Source: Weeksellaceae bacterium (lineage in GTDB: Bacteria > Bacteroidota > Bacteroidia > Flavobacteriales > Weeksellaceae). Taken from it: a DNA stretch of 8,734 nt. Under the pieces are notes generated by a model. The model had not been told where the DNA came from. It did no database searches and saw only the letters and a program-made list of their open reading frames with translations. The number at the start of each line of letters is the position of its first letter. Within the stretch, counting starts at the first letter, position 1. This document shows, piece after piece, positions 1 to 6,032 of the stretch. The stretch spans positions 1 to 8,734 of the forward strand of contig JAKOOI010000568.1 in the NCBI GenBank assembly GCA_022701475.1, read 5' to 3'. Made by a program: the position numbers and the translations under genes.

Positions 1-1166
1 TCATGTTGATGACTGGTCTTGGTTTACAGGCTAAAGCAGCAGGTCTTCTTTGGGACGAAGAATCTTGGTTTGACCCTTACTTAAGAGTTGGTGCAAACTA
101 TTTGAGACAAGACTACACAGGTCTTACATTCCCAAGAACAGATTTACTAGGTTACACTCATGACAATGACGGTGATCTTAACGGTAAAGCTAACTTCTTT
201 ACAGTATCTGCTGGTGCAGGTGCTAACTTCTGGGTAACTAAAAACTTCGGTATTGGTGTTCAGGGAGATTACGTAGGTACTCCAATTGATAAGCCAGATT
301 ATGCCAACTTCTGGCAAGCTTCTGCTTCTCTATTATTCAGATTCGGAAACAGAGACAGAGATAAGGATGGTATTTTAGATAAAGACGATTTATGTCCTGA
401 TACCCCAGGTTTACCTGAGTTCCAGGGATGTCCTGATACTGACGGTGACGGAGTTCCGGATAAAGACGATCAATGTCCAGACGTAGCTGGTCCGGTTGAA
501 AACAACGGATGCCCTTGGCCGGATACTGACGGTGACGGTGTAATCGACAAAGATGATGCTTGTCCTACAGTGGCAGGTCCAGCTGAAAACAACGGTTGTC
601 CTTGGCCGGATACAGACGGTGACGGTATCCTTGATAAAGATGATGCTTGTCCTACCGTTCCAGGTCTTCCGGAATACAACGGATGTCCTAAGCCTAAAGA
701 TGTAATTGCTTTAGAAGCTACAGGTGCTCTTAAAGATATTTTATTCGATTTCAACAAAGCTACAATCAGAGCTGAATCTAGTGGTAAATTAGATCAAGCT
801 GCAACAATTGTTAAGCAAGATAATAGCGCTACTTTCTTAGTTACAGGTCATACTGATGCTAAAGGTGCTGCTGCTTACAACCTTAAATTATCTAGAGAAA
901 GAGCTGCTGCTGTAGTTGCTGCTTTAGAAGCTAGAGGAGTTAGCGGTAACCAACTGAAGTCTATCGGTGTTGGTGAAAGAGATGCTAAAGTTTCAGAAAA
1001 AGCTTCTGATGCTGAAAGAATGTCTGACAGAAAAGTAGTTGTTGAAGCAGTAAACGGTGCTGCTTGGGAAGCTTTGCAGAAATCTGATCTAGAAGTTGTA
1101 GAGAAGAAAACTGTTGTTAAGAAAGCTCCAGCTAAAAGAAAAGCTCCGGCTAAAAGAAGAAAATAA
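1..1166 (+). CDS. OmpA family outer membrane protein with thrombospondin type-3 repeats (5' partial)
   Basis: Outer membrane protein that anchors the envelope to peptidoglycan; the 5' end lies outside the window, so the signal peptide and first barrel strands are missing. Residues are numbered from the first visible Met at base 3, which is probably internal. Residues 20-115 are the end of an OmpA-type beta-barrel with alternating aromatic/hydrophobic strands ending in LLFRF. Residues 118-231 are four calcium-binding type-3 repeats (DTDGDGxxDKDDxCP). Residues 240-350 are an OmpA C-terminal domain, with ILFDFNKATI and the peptidoglycan-binding stretch GHTDAKGAAAYNLKLSRERA (282-301) holding the expected Asp285 and Arg298 or Arg300. 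The last 20 residues form a highly basic tail, odd for a surface protein. Codons are strongly biased to GCT, GGT and AGA, unlike the following genes, which fits very high expression. A terminator follows directly, so the gene is probably the end of its transcript. The family call is very secure. Confidence 0.95.
   Translation, partial: MLMTGLGLQAKAAGLLWDEESWFDPYLRVGANYLRQDYTGLTFPRTDLLGYTHDNDGDLNGKANFFTVSAGAGANFWVTKNFGIGVQGDYVGTPIDKPDYANFWQASASLLFRFGNRDRDKDGILDKDDLCPDTPGLPEFQGCPDTDGDGVPDKDDQCPDVAGPVENNGCPWPDTDGDGVIDKDDACPTVAGPAENNGCPWPDTDGDGILDKDDACPTVPGLPEYNGCPKPKDVIALEATGALKDILFDFNKATIRAESSGKLDQAATIVKQDNSATFLVTGHTDAKGAAAYNLKLSRERAAAVVAALEARGVSGNQLKSIGVGERDAKVSEKASDAERMSDRKVVVEAVNGAAWEALQKSDLEVVEKKTVVKKAPAKRKAPAKRRK
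354..695 (+). repeat. Four tandem thrombospondin type-3 repeat units within the OmpA gene
   Basis: Four in-frame units of 27, 29, 29 and 29 codons begin at 354, 435, 522 and 609. Each carries the acidic core D-x-D-x-D-G-(V/I)-x-D-K-D-D followed by Cys-Pro, then a second Cys-Pro near the unit end, giving two cysteines per unit. Units 3 and 4 are also nearly identical in DNA over much of their length. In this family the repeats bind calcium and act as a rigid linker between the barrel and the peptidoglycan-binding domain; here that role is inferred from the position between those two domains. Confidence 0.9.
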
Positions 1167-1184
1167 TTAAATTTTTCTCAATAT

Positions 1185-1220
1185 AAATACCTCCAGTTCT
1201 CTGGGGGTATTTTTTTTTCG
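1185..1220 (+). terminator. Intrinsic terminator after the OmpA gene
   Basis: A 12-base-pair stem is formed by 1185-1196 and 1201-1212 with a TTCT loop; all pairs are Watson-Crick except one G-U wobble. It is followed by a T tract (1211-1218). It starts 18 bases after the stop codon of the OmpA gene. This is a textbook factor-independent terminator and separates the OmpA gene from the yebC-like gene. Confidence 0.9.
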
Positions 1221-1232
1221 TTGACTTTTAGT

Positions 1233-1240
1233 TAATTTTG
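1233..1240 (+). promoter_or_regulatory. Likely -7 promoter element of the yebC-like gene
   Basis: TAATTTTG matches the Bacteroidota -7 consensus TAnnTTTG exactly. It lies 19 bases before the ATG at 1260, which would give a short leader of roughly a dozen bases. No good -33 TTG is seen at the usual distance; that position falls in the T tract of the preceding terminator, and a TTG at 1221 is too close. The promoter call therefore rests on the -7 element and the gene arrangement. Confidence 0.4.
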
Positions 1241-1259
1241 TTGAAATTTAAAAATTACA

Positions 1260-2000
1260 ATGGGAAGAGCATTTGAATATAGAAAAGCTTCTAAAATGGC
1301 CAGATGGGACAAGATGGCCAAAACGTTTTCCAAAATCGGTAAAGATATTGCCCTGGCAGTAAAAGCCGGCGGCCCGGATGTAGAGGCCAATCCTGCCCTG
1401 AGAAGGTGCATCCAGAATGCAAAAGGAGCCAATATGCCGAAAGATAATGTAGAGAGGGCTATCAAGAAAGCAAGCGGTGCAGATGCAGAAAACTATGAAG
1501 AAGTAACCTACGAAGGATACGGACAGGGCGGAGTCGCATTTTTTGTAGAATGTACCACCAATAATACCACCCGTACGGTAGCCAACGTAAGAGCCGTTTT
1601 CAATAAATTTGACGGTAACCTTGGAAAGAACGGGGAACTGGCTTTTATTTTTGACCGTAAAGGGATTTTCACCATCGACCTGGCTCAGATTAAAATGGAC
1701 TGGGACGAGTTTGAAATGGAGATGATTGACGGCGGAGCAGAAGATGTGGAAAAGGATGAAGAAGAAGTAATGATCACTACGGCATTCGAAGATTTCGGTT
1801 CTCTATCCCATAAACTGGATGAACTGGGCATAGAAGCTAAAAGTGCCGAACTGCAGAGAATCCCGAACAATACAAAAGAAGTGAACGAGGAACAGTTCAA
1901 GGCCAATATGAAAATGCTTGAGCGTTTTGAAGAAGATGATGACGTCCAGAACGTCTATCACAATATGGAAATTACAGAAGAGCTGATGAACTCGATCTAA
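1260..2000 (+). CDS. yebC: YebC/PmpR/TACO1 family protein
   Basis: Cytosolic protein of the YebC family, 246 residues, the normal family length. The N terminus has the family signature MGRAFEYRKASKMARWDKMAKTFSK in shortened spacing, followed by the conserved block around residues 38-72 (AGGPDVEANPALRRCIQNAK, NMPKDNVERAIKKA) and the YEGYGQGGVAFFVECTTNNTTRT core (83-105). The C-terminal half is the acidic alpha/beta region ending in NVYHNMEI. Members were first described as DNA-binding transcription regulators; other work links the bacterial and mitochondrial (TACO1) proteins to translation, especially through proline-rich stretches. Which role applies here cannot be read from sequence. The gene stands alone between a terminator and a 55-base gap. 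The start is chosen because it begins the conserved signature and has an A-rich upstream region. Confidence 0.95.
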   Translation: MGRAFEYRKASKMARWDKMAKTFSKIGKDIALAVKAGGPDVEANPALRRCIQNAKGANMPKDNVERAIKKASGADAENYEEVTYEGYGQGGVAFFVECTTNNTTRTVANVRAVFNKFDGNLGKNGELAFIFDRKGIFTIDLAQIKMDWDEFEMEMIDGGAEDVEKDEEEVMITTAFEDFGSLSHKLDELGIEAKSAELQRIPNNTKEVNEEQFKANMKMLERFEEDDDVQNVYHNMEITEELMNSI

Positions 2001-2040
2001 AAGATAATATAGCATTCATATACAATTCATTTTCAATTAG

Positions 2041-2048
2041 TTTCTTTG
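2041..2048 (+). promoter_or_regulatory. Possible -7 promoter element very close to the metallophosphoesterase start
   Basis: TTTCTTTG differs from the TAnnTTTG consensus at one position and ends only 7 bases before the ATG at 2056. If used, transcription would begin at or next to the start codon, giving an almost leaderless message. No clear -33 TTG is present at the usual spacing. The 55-base gap 2001-2055 shows no terminator-like hairpin for the upstream gene, so read-through from the yebC-like gene is an alternative. Confidence 0.25.
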
Positions 2049-2055
2049 CATAAGT

Positions 2056-2883
2056 ATGAAAAGAAACGTTGATTTAGTTGTCATATCGGATGTGCATCTG
2101 GGTACTTACGGATGTAAGGCCAAAGAACTGCTAAGGTATTTAGACTCCATCCAGCCGAAAATACTGGTGCTGAATGGTGACATCATCGATATCTGGCAGT
2201 TCAAAAAGTCTTACTTCCCTAAGCCCCATCTAAAGGTGATCCGGAAAATCCTTTCCTTTGCCACCAAAAATACAGAAGTTTACTACATTACCGGAAACCA
2301 TGATGAAATGTTCCGGAAGTTTACCGATTTCCAGCTGGGTAAGCTTAAGGTCTGTAACAAGATCTGCCTCGATATCAACCATAAGAAAACGTGGATCTTT
2401 CACGGTGACGTATTCGACGCCTCGGTGCAGCATTCCAAATGGATTGCGAAACTTGGGAGTAAGGGATACGACCTTCTTATTGTGATCAATAATCTGGTCA
2501 ACTGGTGCCTGGAGAAATTGGGCAGGGAGAAATACTCATTTTCAAAGAAAATCAAAAACAATGTTAAGAAGGCTGTAAAATACATCGGCGATTTTGAGCT
2601 TACGGCTTCCGAACTGGCTGTTGACAACCAATATGATTATGTCATCTGTGGTCATATCCATCAGCCGCAGATCCGTGAGTTTAAAGGCAAGAAAGGTTCC
2701 TGTGTTTATATGAATTCCGGTGACTGGATAGAAAATCTCTCGGCATTGGAATGTCATAACGGAAACTGGCGGATTTTTTACTATGAGGAACATAAACATC
2801 TGCTGAAAGACGAAGAGGCGGAAGAAATCCAGGAGATCGACAGCGCTGAACTGATGAAAATTGTAACCAGTTTCAGCTTATGA
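2056..2883 (+). CDS. Calcineurin-like metallophosphoesterase, UDP-2,3-diacylglucosamine diphosphatase (LpxH) type
   Basis: Predicted metal-dependent phosphoesterase of the LpxH-like group (COG2908). The full set of dinuclear-metal motifs is visible: SDVHLG (11-16, metal ligands D12 and H14), NGD (40-42), GNHD (80-83), HGD (116-118) and GHIH (199-202). LpxH cleaves UDP-2,3-diacylglucosamine to lipid X and UMP in lipid A synthesis at the inner membrane face. At 275 residues it is somewhat longer than the roughly 240 residues of enterobacterial LpxH and has an acidic C-terminal extension, and the family also includes LpxH-like proteins of other or unknown substrate, so I leave the symbol blank. 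Its TGA overlaps the next ATG (ATGA), implying coupled translation with the glycosyltransferase and a shared pathway. Enzyme class is secure; the exact substrate is inferred. Confidence 0.85.
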   Translation: MKRNVDLVVISDVHLGTYGCKAKELLRYLDSIQPKILVLNGDIIDIWQFKKSYFPKPHLKVIRKILSFATKNTEVYYITGNHDEMFRKFTDFQLGKLKVCNKICLDINHKKTWIFHGDVFDASVQHSKWIAKLGSKGYDLLIVINNLVNWCLEKLGREKYSFSKKIKNNVKKAVKYIGDFELTASELAVDNQYDYVICGHIHQPQIREFKGKKGSCVYMNSGDWIENLSALECHNGNWRIFYYEEHKHLLKDEEAEEIQEIDSAELMKIVTSFSL

Positions 2884-3857
2884 AAGTCCTTTACGCCTTC
2901 CAGGGAACCGGAAACGGCCATATTGCCAGAGCCCAGGAGATTGTTCCTGTTTTAAAAAAGTATGCTTCAGTAGATACGCTCATCAGTGGTCATCAGTCTC
3001 AGTTAAAAGCTGATTTCGAGGTAAACTTCAGATACAAGGGAATTTCCCTTCTCTACAATAAATCCGGCGGTCTTTCCTACCGCAAAATGATTACGGATAA
3101 TAATTTCTCCGAGGCGATCCGGATCATCAGTCAGATTGATCTTTCAGGGTATGACCTGATCATCAATGATTATGAGCCTCTGACCGGTTGGGCAGGTATG
3201 CTTAGAAAGCTTCCGTTGATCGAGTTGAGCCACCAGGCATCCATGCTTTTTAAAGAGACACCGAAGCCGGATAGGAAGGATTATTTCGGTGAGATGATAC
3301 TCAGATACTACGTTCCGGGAAACAGGAGAATCGGCTTCCATTTTGATCATTATCATCCGCAGATCAAAAAGCCGGTTATCAGACGTAAGATAAGGAACCT
3401 TCAGCCTGATAAAAAAGGATTTTACCTGGTCTACCTGCCCAGCTTTTCCGATGAAAATATCATCAAGGTGCTCAGGAAAGTTCCTGTAGAATGGAAAATC
3501 TTTTCCAAATATACGAAGGCTCTCTTCAGGACCGGTAATATAGAAGTTTTCCCGATTGATGAGGTCCGTTATCTACATTTATTTGAAAATTGCGAAGGCA
3601 TTCTCTGTAATGCAGGTTTTGAAACTCCGGCAGAAGCTCTTTTCATGGATAAAAAGCTGTATGTAATTCCTATTCATAATCAGTATGAACAAGCCTGTAA
3701 TTCATGTGCACTGGATCTCATGGGGATTTCGAACTCAAAAATTCTTGATGCGGAAAAAATAAATAGATGGGTAGCCTGTGACTATCATACCAAAGTAGAT
3801 TATCCGGATGATATCGAAGAAATTCTGGTTAATGAAGTATTGACATCAACGTTTTAA
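2880..3857 (+). CDS. GT-B fold glycosyltransferase family protein
   Basis: Predicted nucleotide-sugar glycosyltransferase of the MurG/UDP-glucuronosyltransferase-like superfamily, 325 residues. The N-terminal domain opens with a beta strand and glycine loop FQGTGNGHIARA (7-18), as in GT-B enzymes. The C-terminal nucleotide-sugar domain shows CEGILCNAGFETPAEAL (238-254), followed by PIHNQYEQACNSCAL (264-278), the usual position of the donor-binding Gly, Glu and Gln residues. There is no signal peptide or clear transmembrane helix, so it probably works at the cytosolic membrane surface. It starts inside the stop of the metallophosphoesterase, so the two are very likely one operon; the pairing suggests glycosylation of an envelope lipid, but neither donor nor acceptor can be read from the sequence. 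Its 3' end overlaps the convergent acetyltransferase gene by 12 bases. Confidence 0.85.
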   Translation: MKVLYAFQGTGNGHIARAQEIVPVLKKYASVDTLISGHQSQLKADFEVNFRYKGISLLYNKSGGLSYRKMITDNNFSEAIRIISQIDLSGYDLIINDYEPLTGWAGMLRKLPLIELSHQASMLFKETPKPDRKDYFGEMILRYYVPGNRRIGFHFDHYHPQIKKPVIRRKIRNLQPDKKGFYLVYLPSFSDENIIKVLRKVPVEWKIFSKYTKALFRTGNIEVFPIDEVRYLHLFENCEGILCNAGFETPAEALFMDKKLYVIPIHNQYEQACNSCALDLMGISNSKILDAEKINRWVACDYHTKVDYPDDIEEILVNEVLTSTF

Positions 3858-4136
3858 AAATACATCTTCCACATCCTTCATCCGGGTCATCACTGCCCTT
3901 GCGTATGAGCAGTGAGGATAAACCTGCATGTTTTTTTCTCTGGCGAGTTTAATAGCTTCTTCCACCAGGAATTTTCCCATTCCGCGCCCTTCGAATTCCC
4001 GGTGCACCAGCACAAAGGAAATAACAAACCGGTGGTCTTCCGGAAAAAGAGTGTAGGTAAGCCTGCCGACTTCTTTAGTCTCATTGTGAAGGGTAATGAC
4101 GCCTCCGTTTCCTGATATATGGTTCTCAAATTTCAT
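3846..4136 (-). CDS. Small GNAT-fold N-acetyltransferase (YjdJ-like, COG2388)
   Basis: Minimal acetyltransferase-fold protein of 96 residues, typical for the short COG2388 group. The acetyl-CoA pyrophosphate loop is visible as EFEGRGMGKFLVEEA (47-61; Q/RxxGxG/A type motif R-G-M-G), followed by a helix, and the C-terminal YPHCSYA segment (73-79) is a hallmark of this group. The preceding strand FVISFVLVH supplies the splayed beta-strand expected before the CoA loop. Substrates of this group are generally unknown. It is a single gene converging with the glycosyltransferase: its TGA lies inside the last codons of that gene, a 12-base tail-to-tail overlap with no terminator between them. Family call is firm, biological role unknown. 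Confidence 0.88.
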   Translation of the reverse strand: MKFENHISGNGGVITLHNETKEVGRLTYTLFPEDHRFVISFVLVHREFEGRGMGKFLVEEAIKLAREKNMQVYPHCSYARAVMTRMKDVEDVFLKR

Positions 4137-4164
4137 AAGCCGGGATTTTACAGGAAGAAAAGTA

Positions 4165-4172
4165 CAAAAACC
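4165..4172 (-). promoter_or_regulatory. Weak candidate -7 element for the acetyltransferase gene
   Basis: Read on the minus strand this is GGTTTTTG, which keeps the TTTG half of the Bacteroidota TAnnTTTG box but not the TA. It would place the transcript start about 20 bases before the ATG at 4136. The match is partial and is given only because it is the best candidate near the gene. Confidence 0.15.
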
Positions 4173-4242
4173 GCACCGTGATGAAATGAACGATGAATGG
4201 TAAATTCGCTTTGCTTCCAGTCTTAAGATAGAAAATTAGCCA

Positions 4243-4258
4243 TTCAATTGCAATTGAA
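4243..4258. repeat. 16-base perfect palindrome between the RDD and acetyltransferase genes
   Basis: TTCAATTGCAATTGAA reads the same on both strands. It lies 14 bases past the stop of the RDD gene and about 107 bases upstream of the acetyltransferase start, in a 136-base gap (4137-4272). The related strings gaaaattagc (4231-4240) and gaaaattaac (4256-4265) flank it as an imperfect direct repeat. It could be an operator-like site or the stem of a weak terminator for the RDD gene, although no T tract follows on the minus strand. Confidence 0.5.
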
Positions 4259-4272
4259 AATTAACTGTTGCT

Positions 4273-5022
4273 TCAGCTGTCTTTACCGGTATAGTAATTA
4301 TAGTCCTTGATAACCACGCCGATAAACTGCCGTTCCGTCATTTTTGTAGGATCGATCTCCAGCTTCAGGATGCTTTTTATTTTATCCGAAAGTTTGCTGA
4401 TGATCTTTCGGTCATCTACCTTCACGGCTTTCACATAGTTGTCTTTTATGATCCGCATGTCGTTATCACTTAAGGCAATTACCTGAGGGAAGGTAGGAAT
4501 ATAATCTTCTTTAATATTTTCCAGGATGGTATGGGAAATAGTAACAGAATTTTTCAGTGAAATAACGGCTGTCCCGGCAGCAATATCGCCCAGCCGCTGG
4601 CTGTTTTTAGAGATGACCATTGAAACCAGCCCGATGATGCCGGCAAAAGAAGTATCGATGATCCTGAATACCCACCGGATCATATAGTCTCCTAATCCGG
4701 CCTGGTAACCGTCTATTTTCACCACCCTGATTTTCATGACCCTCTTTCCGGGCGTCTGCCCTTCCATCAGGCTTTCCAGGACTACCGGATAAACCCCTGT
4801 AGGAAAAAGGAGTATGATGTAAACGGCCATTACGGACCACTGATCCATACCGTTCAGCAGGTATCCCAGATCCAGCAGGTTGAAAAAAATATAAAAAACC
4901 GCAATCCCGTAGGCCACCTTAATCAACAGGTCAATCATGAAAGCGATCATCCGGTCTCCGACACTGGCGACATTGAAATTAATATTTACATTTTGTGAGG
5001 TATTAATCGCGATTTGAGACAT
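4273..5022 (-). CDS. RDD family integral membrane protein
   Basis: Inner membrane protein of the RDD family, 249 residues. The family's defining residues are present: Arg24 and Asp31 in VGDRMIAFMIDLLIK, at the head of the first helix (about 25-50). A second helix spans about 63-83, then the conserved GQTPGKRVMKIRVV loop (88-101), a segment with IRWVFRIID (115-123), a short third hydrophobic stretch (126-137) and the SQRLGDIAAGTAVI ending (141-154). Residues 155-249 form a charged, probably cytosolic tail of unknown function. Some RDD proteins have been linked to ion transport, but most have no assigned role. It is divergent from, and only 26 bases away from, a SpoIIM-family gene; RDD and SpoIIM genes repeatedly occur together with MoxR ATPase genes, so it probably belongs to that system rather than acting as a stand-alone transporter. 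Confidence 0.9.
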   Translation of the reverse strand: MSQIAINTSQNVNINFNVASVGDRMIAFMIDLLIKVAYGIAVFYIFFNLLDLGYLLNGMDQWSVMAVYIILLFPTGVYPVVLESLMEGQTPGKRVMKIRVVKIDGYQAGLGDYMIRWVFRIIDTSFAGIIGLVSMVISKNSQRLGDIAAGTAVISLKNSVTISHTILENIKEDYIPTFPQVIALSDNDMRIIKDNYVKAVKVDDRKIISKLSDKIKSILKLEIDPTKMTERQFIGVVIKDYNYYTGKDS

Positions 5023-5048
5023 ATTTTTTATTATTTTAGCCTTACAGT
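5023..5048. promoter_or_regulatory. Very short divergent intergenic region between the RDD and SpoIIM genes
   Basis: Only 26 AT-rich bases separate two divergent start codons, so promoters for both genes must overlap each other or the coding regions. On the plus strand TATTTTAG (5032-5039) is one base off the TAnnTTTG box and would give a nearly leaderless transcript. On the minus strand the complement of 5073-5080 reads TTATTTTG, also one base off, and lies inside the SpoIIM gene. Both assignments are weak; the need for overlapping control signals is what the sequence shows directly. Confidence 0.35.
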
Positions 5049-6032
5049 ATGAGAGAAGTTTATTTCATTAAACAAAATAAAGAAAAATGGTTGGGAATTG
5101 AGCAGGTTATCCAGGGGAAAATCAAAAAAAATCCGGATGACCTTTCTTCGCTGTATATCAATCTCATCAATGATCTTTCTTTTGCACAGACGTATTATCC
5201 GAAAAGCAATACAACGGTTTATCTGAATCACCTGTCTTCGCAGATCTTCCAGAAGATCTACAAGACCAGAAGGATGGAGGAGAACCGGCTGTTCTATTTT
5301 TTCAAAACCGAAGTTCCGATGTTGGTATACCGGTACAGAAGATACCTGGGCTATGCTTTTCTGTTCTTTACCCTTTTTACCCTGATCGGTATTCTCTCAG
5401 CCATTTATGATAAAGACTTTGCCAATATCATCCTGGGAGAAGGATACGTGAACCAGACCATTGAAAACATCAAAAAGGGAAATGCGGTTGGTGTTTACCA
5501 GAGCGGCTCTACCTGGGGCAGTACCATCGGTATTATTTTCAACAACATCAAAGTAGGCGCAAAACTGTACATCTATGGCATTTTCGGCGGAGTGGGTACC
5601 CTGTGGGCATTGCTTTCAAACAGTGTGATGCTGGGCTCTTTCCAGTACTTTTTCTATGATTACGGAGCACTGAAAGACAGTGCGCGGGGAATATGGCTGC
5701 ATGGGGTTTTTGAGATTTTTTCCATGGTGGTGGAGGCCATGTGCGGGCTGATCCTGGGAACATCTATTTTATTTCCCCGTACTTTTTCAAGATTCGATTC
5801 CTTCAAGAACGGTTTCCGGGATTCCTTTAAAATATTTTTAAGTACGGTCCCTTTCACCGTCTGTGCCGGCATTATTGAAGGCTATGTAACAAGGCACGCT
5901 CTGAAGATGCCTCTGTTGCTGAATCTGGTTATCATCTTCGGGTCTCTTGCAATAATCGGATTCTATTACGTGGTTTATCCTTCCATGGTCAATAAAAAAT
6001 TAAATGCTAAAACTCATGATACAGTTTTATAA
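5049..6032 (+). CDS. SpoIIM family (DUF95) integral membrane protein
   Basis: Membrane protein of the stage II sporulation protein M family, 327 residues. In Bacillus SpoIIM takes part in engulfment with the SpoIID/SpoIIP peptidoglycan-remodelling proteins; this organism type does not sporulate, so only the fold carries over. Residues 1-90 form a charged cytosolic region with a helical look. Predicted helices lie near 99-119, 172-194, 216-241, 259-277 and 289-311. The family hallmark is the helix WLHGVFEI (216-223) with His218 and Glu222 in the membrane, preceded by GIIFNNIKVG and a long glycine-rich helix. It is the first gene of the plus-strand run, and its 3' end overlaps the next reading frame. 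In other phyla SpoIIM-like genes neighbour RDD, MoxR and DUF58 genes, which supports a role in that complex. Confidence 0.9.
   Translation: MREVYFIKQNKEKWLGIEQVIQGKIKKNPDDLSSLYINLINDLSFAQTYYPKSNTTVYLNHLSSQIFQKIYKTRRMEENRLFYFFKTEVPMLVYRYRRYLGYAFLFFTLFTLIGILSAIYDKDFANIILGEGYVNQTIENIKKGNAVGVYQSGSTWGSTIGIIFNNIKVGAKLYIYGIFGGVGTLWALLSNSVMLGSFQYFFYDYGALKDSARGIWLHGVFEIFSMVVEAMCGLILGTSILFPRTFSRFDSFKNGFRDSFKIFLSTVPFTVCAGIIEGYVTRHALKMPLLLNLVIIFGSLAIIGFYYVVYPSMVNKKLNAKTHDTVL

Noticed and set aside
354..695. CRISPR-like or minisatellite array
   Set aside because: The units abut without unique spacers and stay in frame in a protein domain with calcium-binding residues, so they are coding repeats.
470..757. 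Minus-strand open frame of 95 codons opposite the OmpA repeats, itself with repeated segments
   Set aside because: Its repeats merely mirror the type-3 repeat DNA of the OmpA gene; it has no family resemblance and no start context of its own.
1221..1240. TTGACT with TAATTTTG as a sigma70-like -35/-10 pair for the yebC-like gene
   Set aside because: The spacing between the TTG and the TA box is only 9 bases, far too short for either the standard or the Bacteroidota promoter layout; only the TAATTTTG box was kept.
3890..4129. Second minus-strand frame overlapping the acetyltransferase, and plus-strand frame 3912-4115
   Set aside because: Only the 3846-4136 frame shows the acetyl-CoA motif and CSYA segment; the others are frame shadows.
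4137..4272. Possible small gene or RNA in the gap between the RDD and acetyltransferase genes
   Set aside because: No open frame with family resemblance and no stable hairpin with T tract was seen; only the 16-base palindrome stands out.
5049..6032. Sporulation function suggested by the SpoIIM name
   Set aside because: The rest of the window points to a non-sporulating flavobacterium and SpoIIM-like proteins are widespread in non-sporulators; only the membrane fold is transferable.
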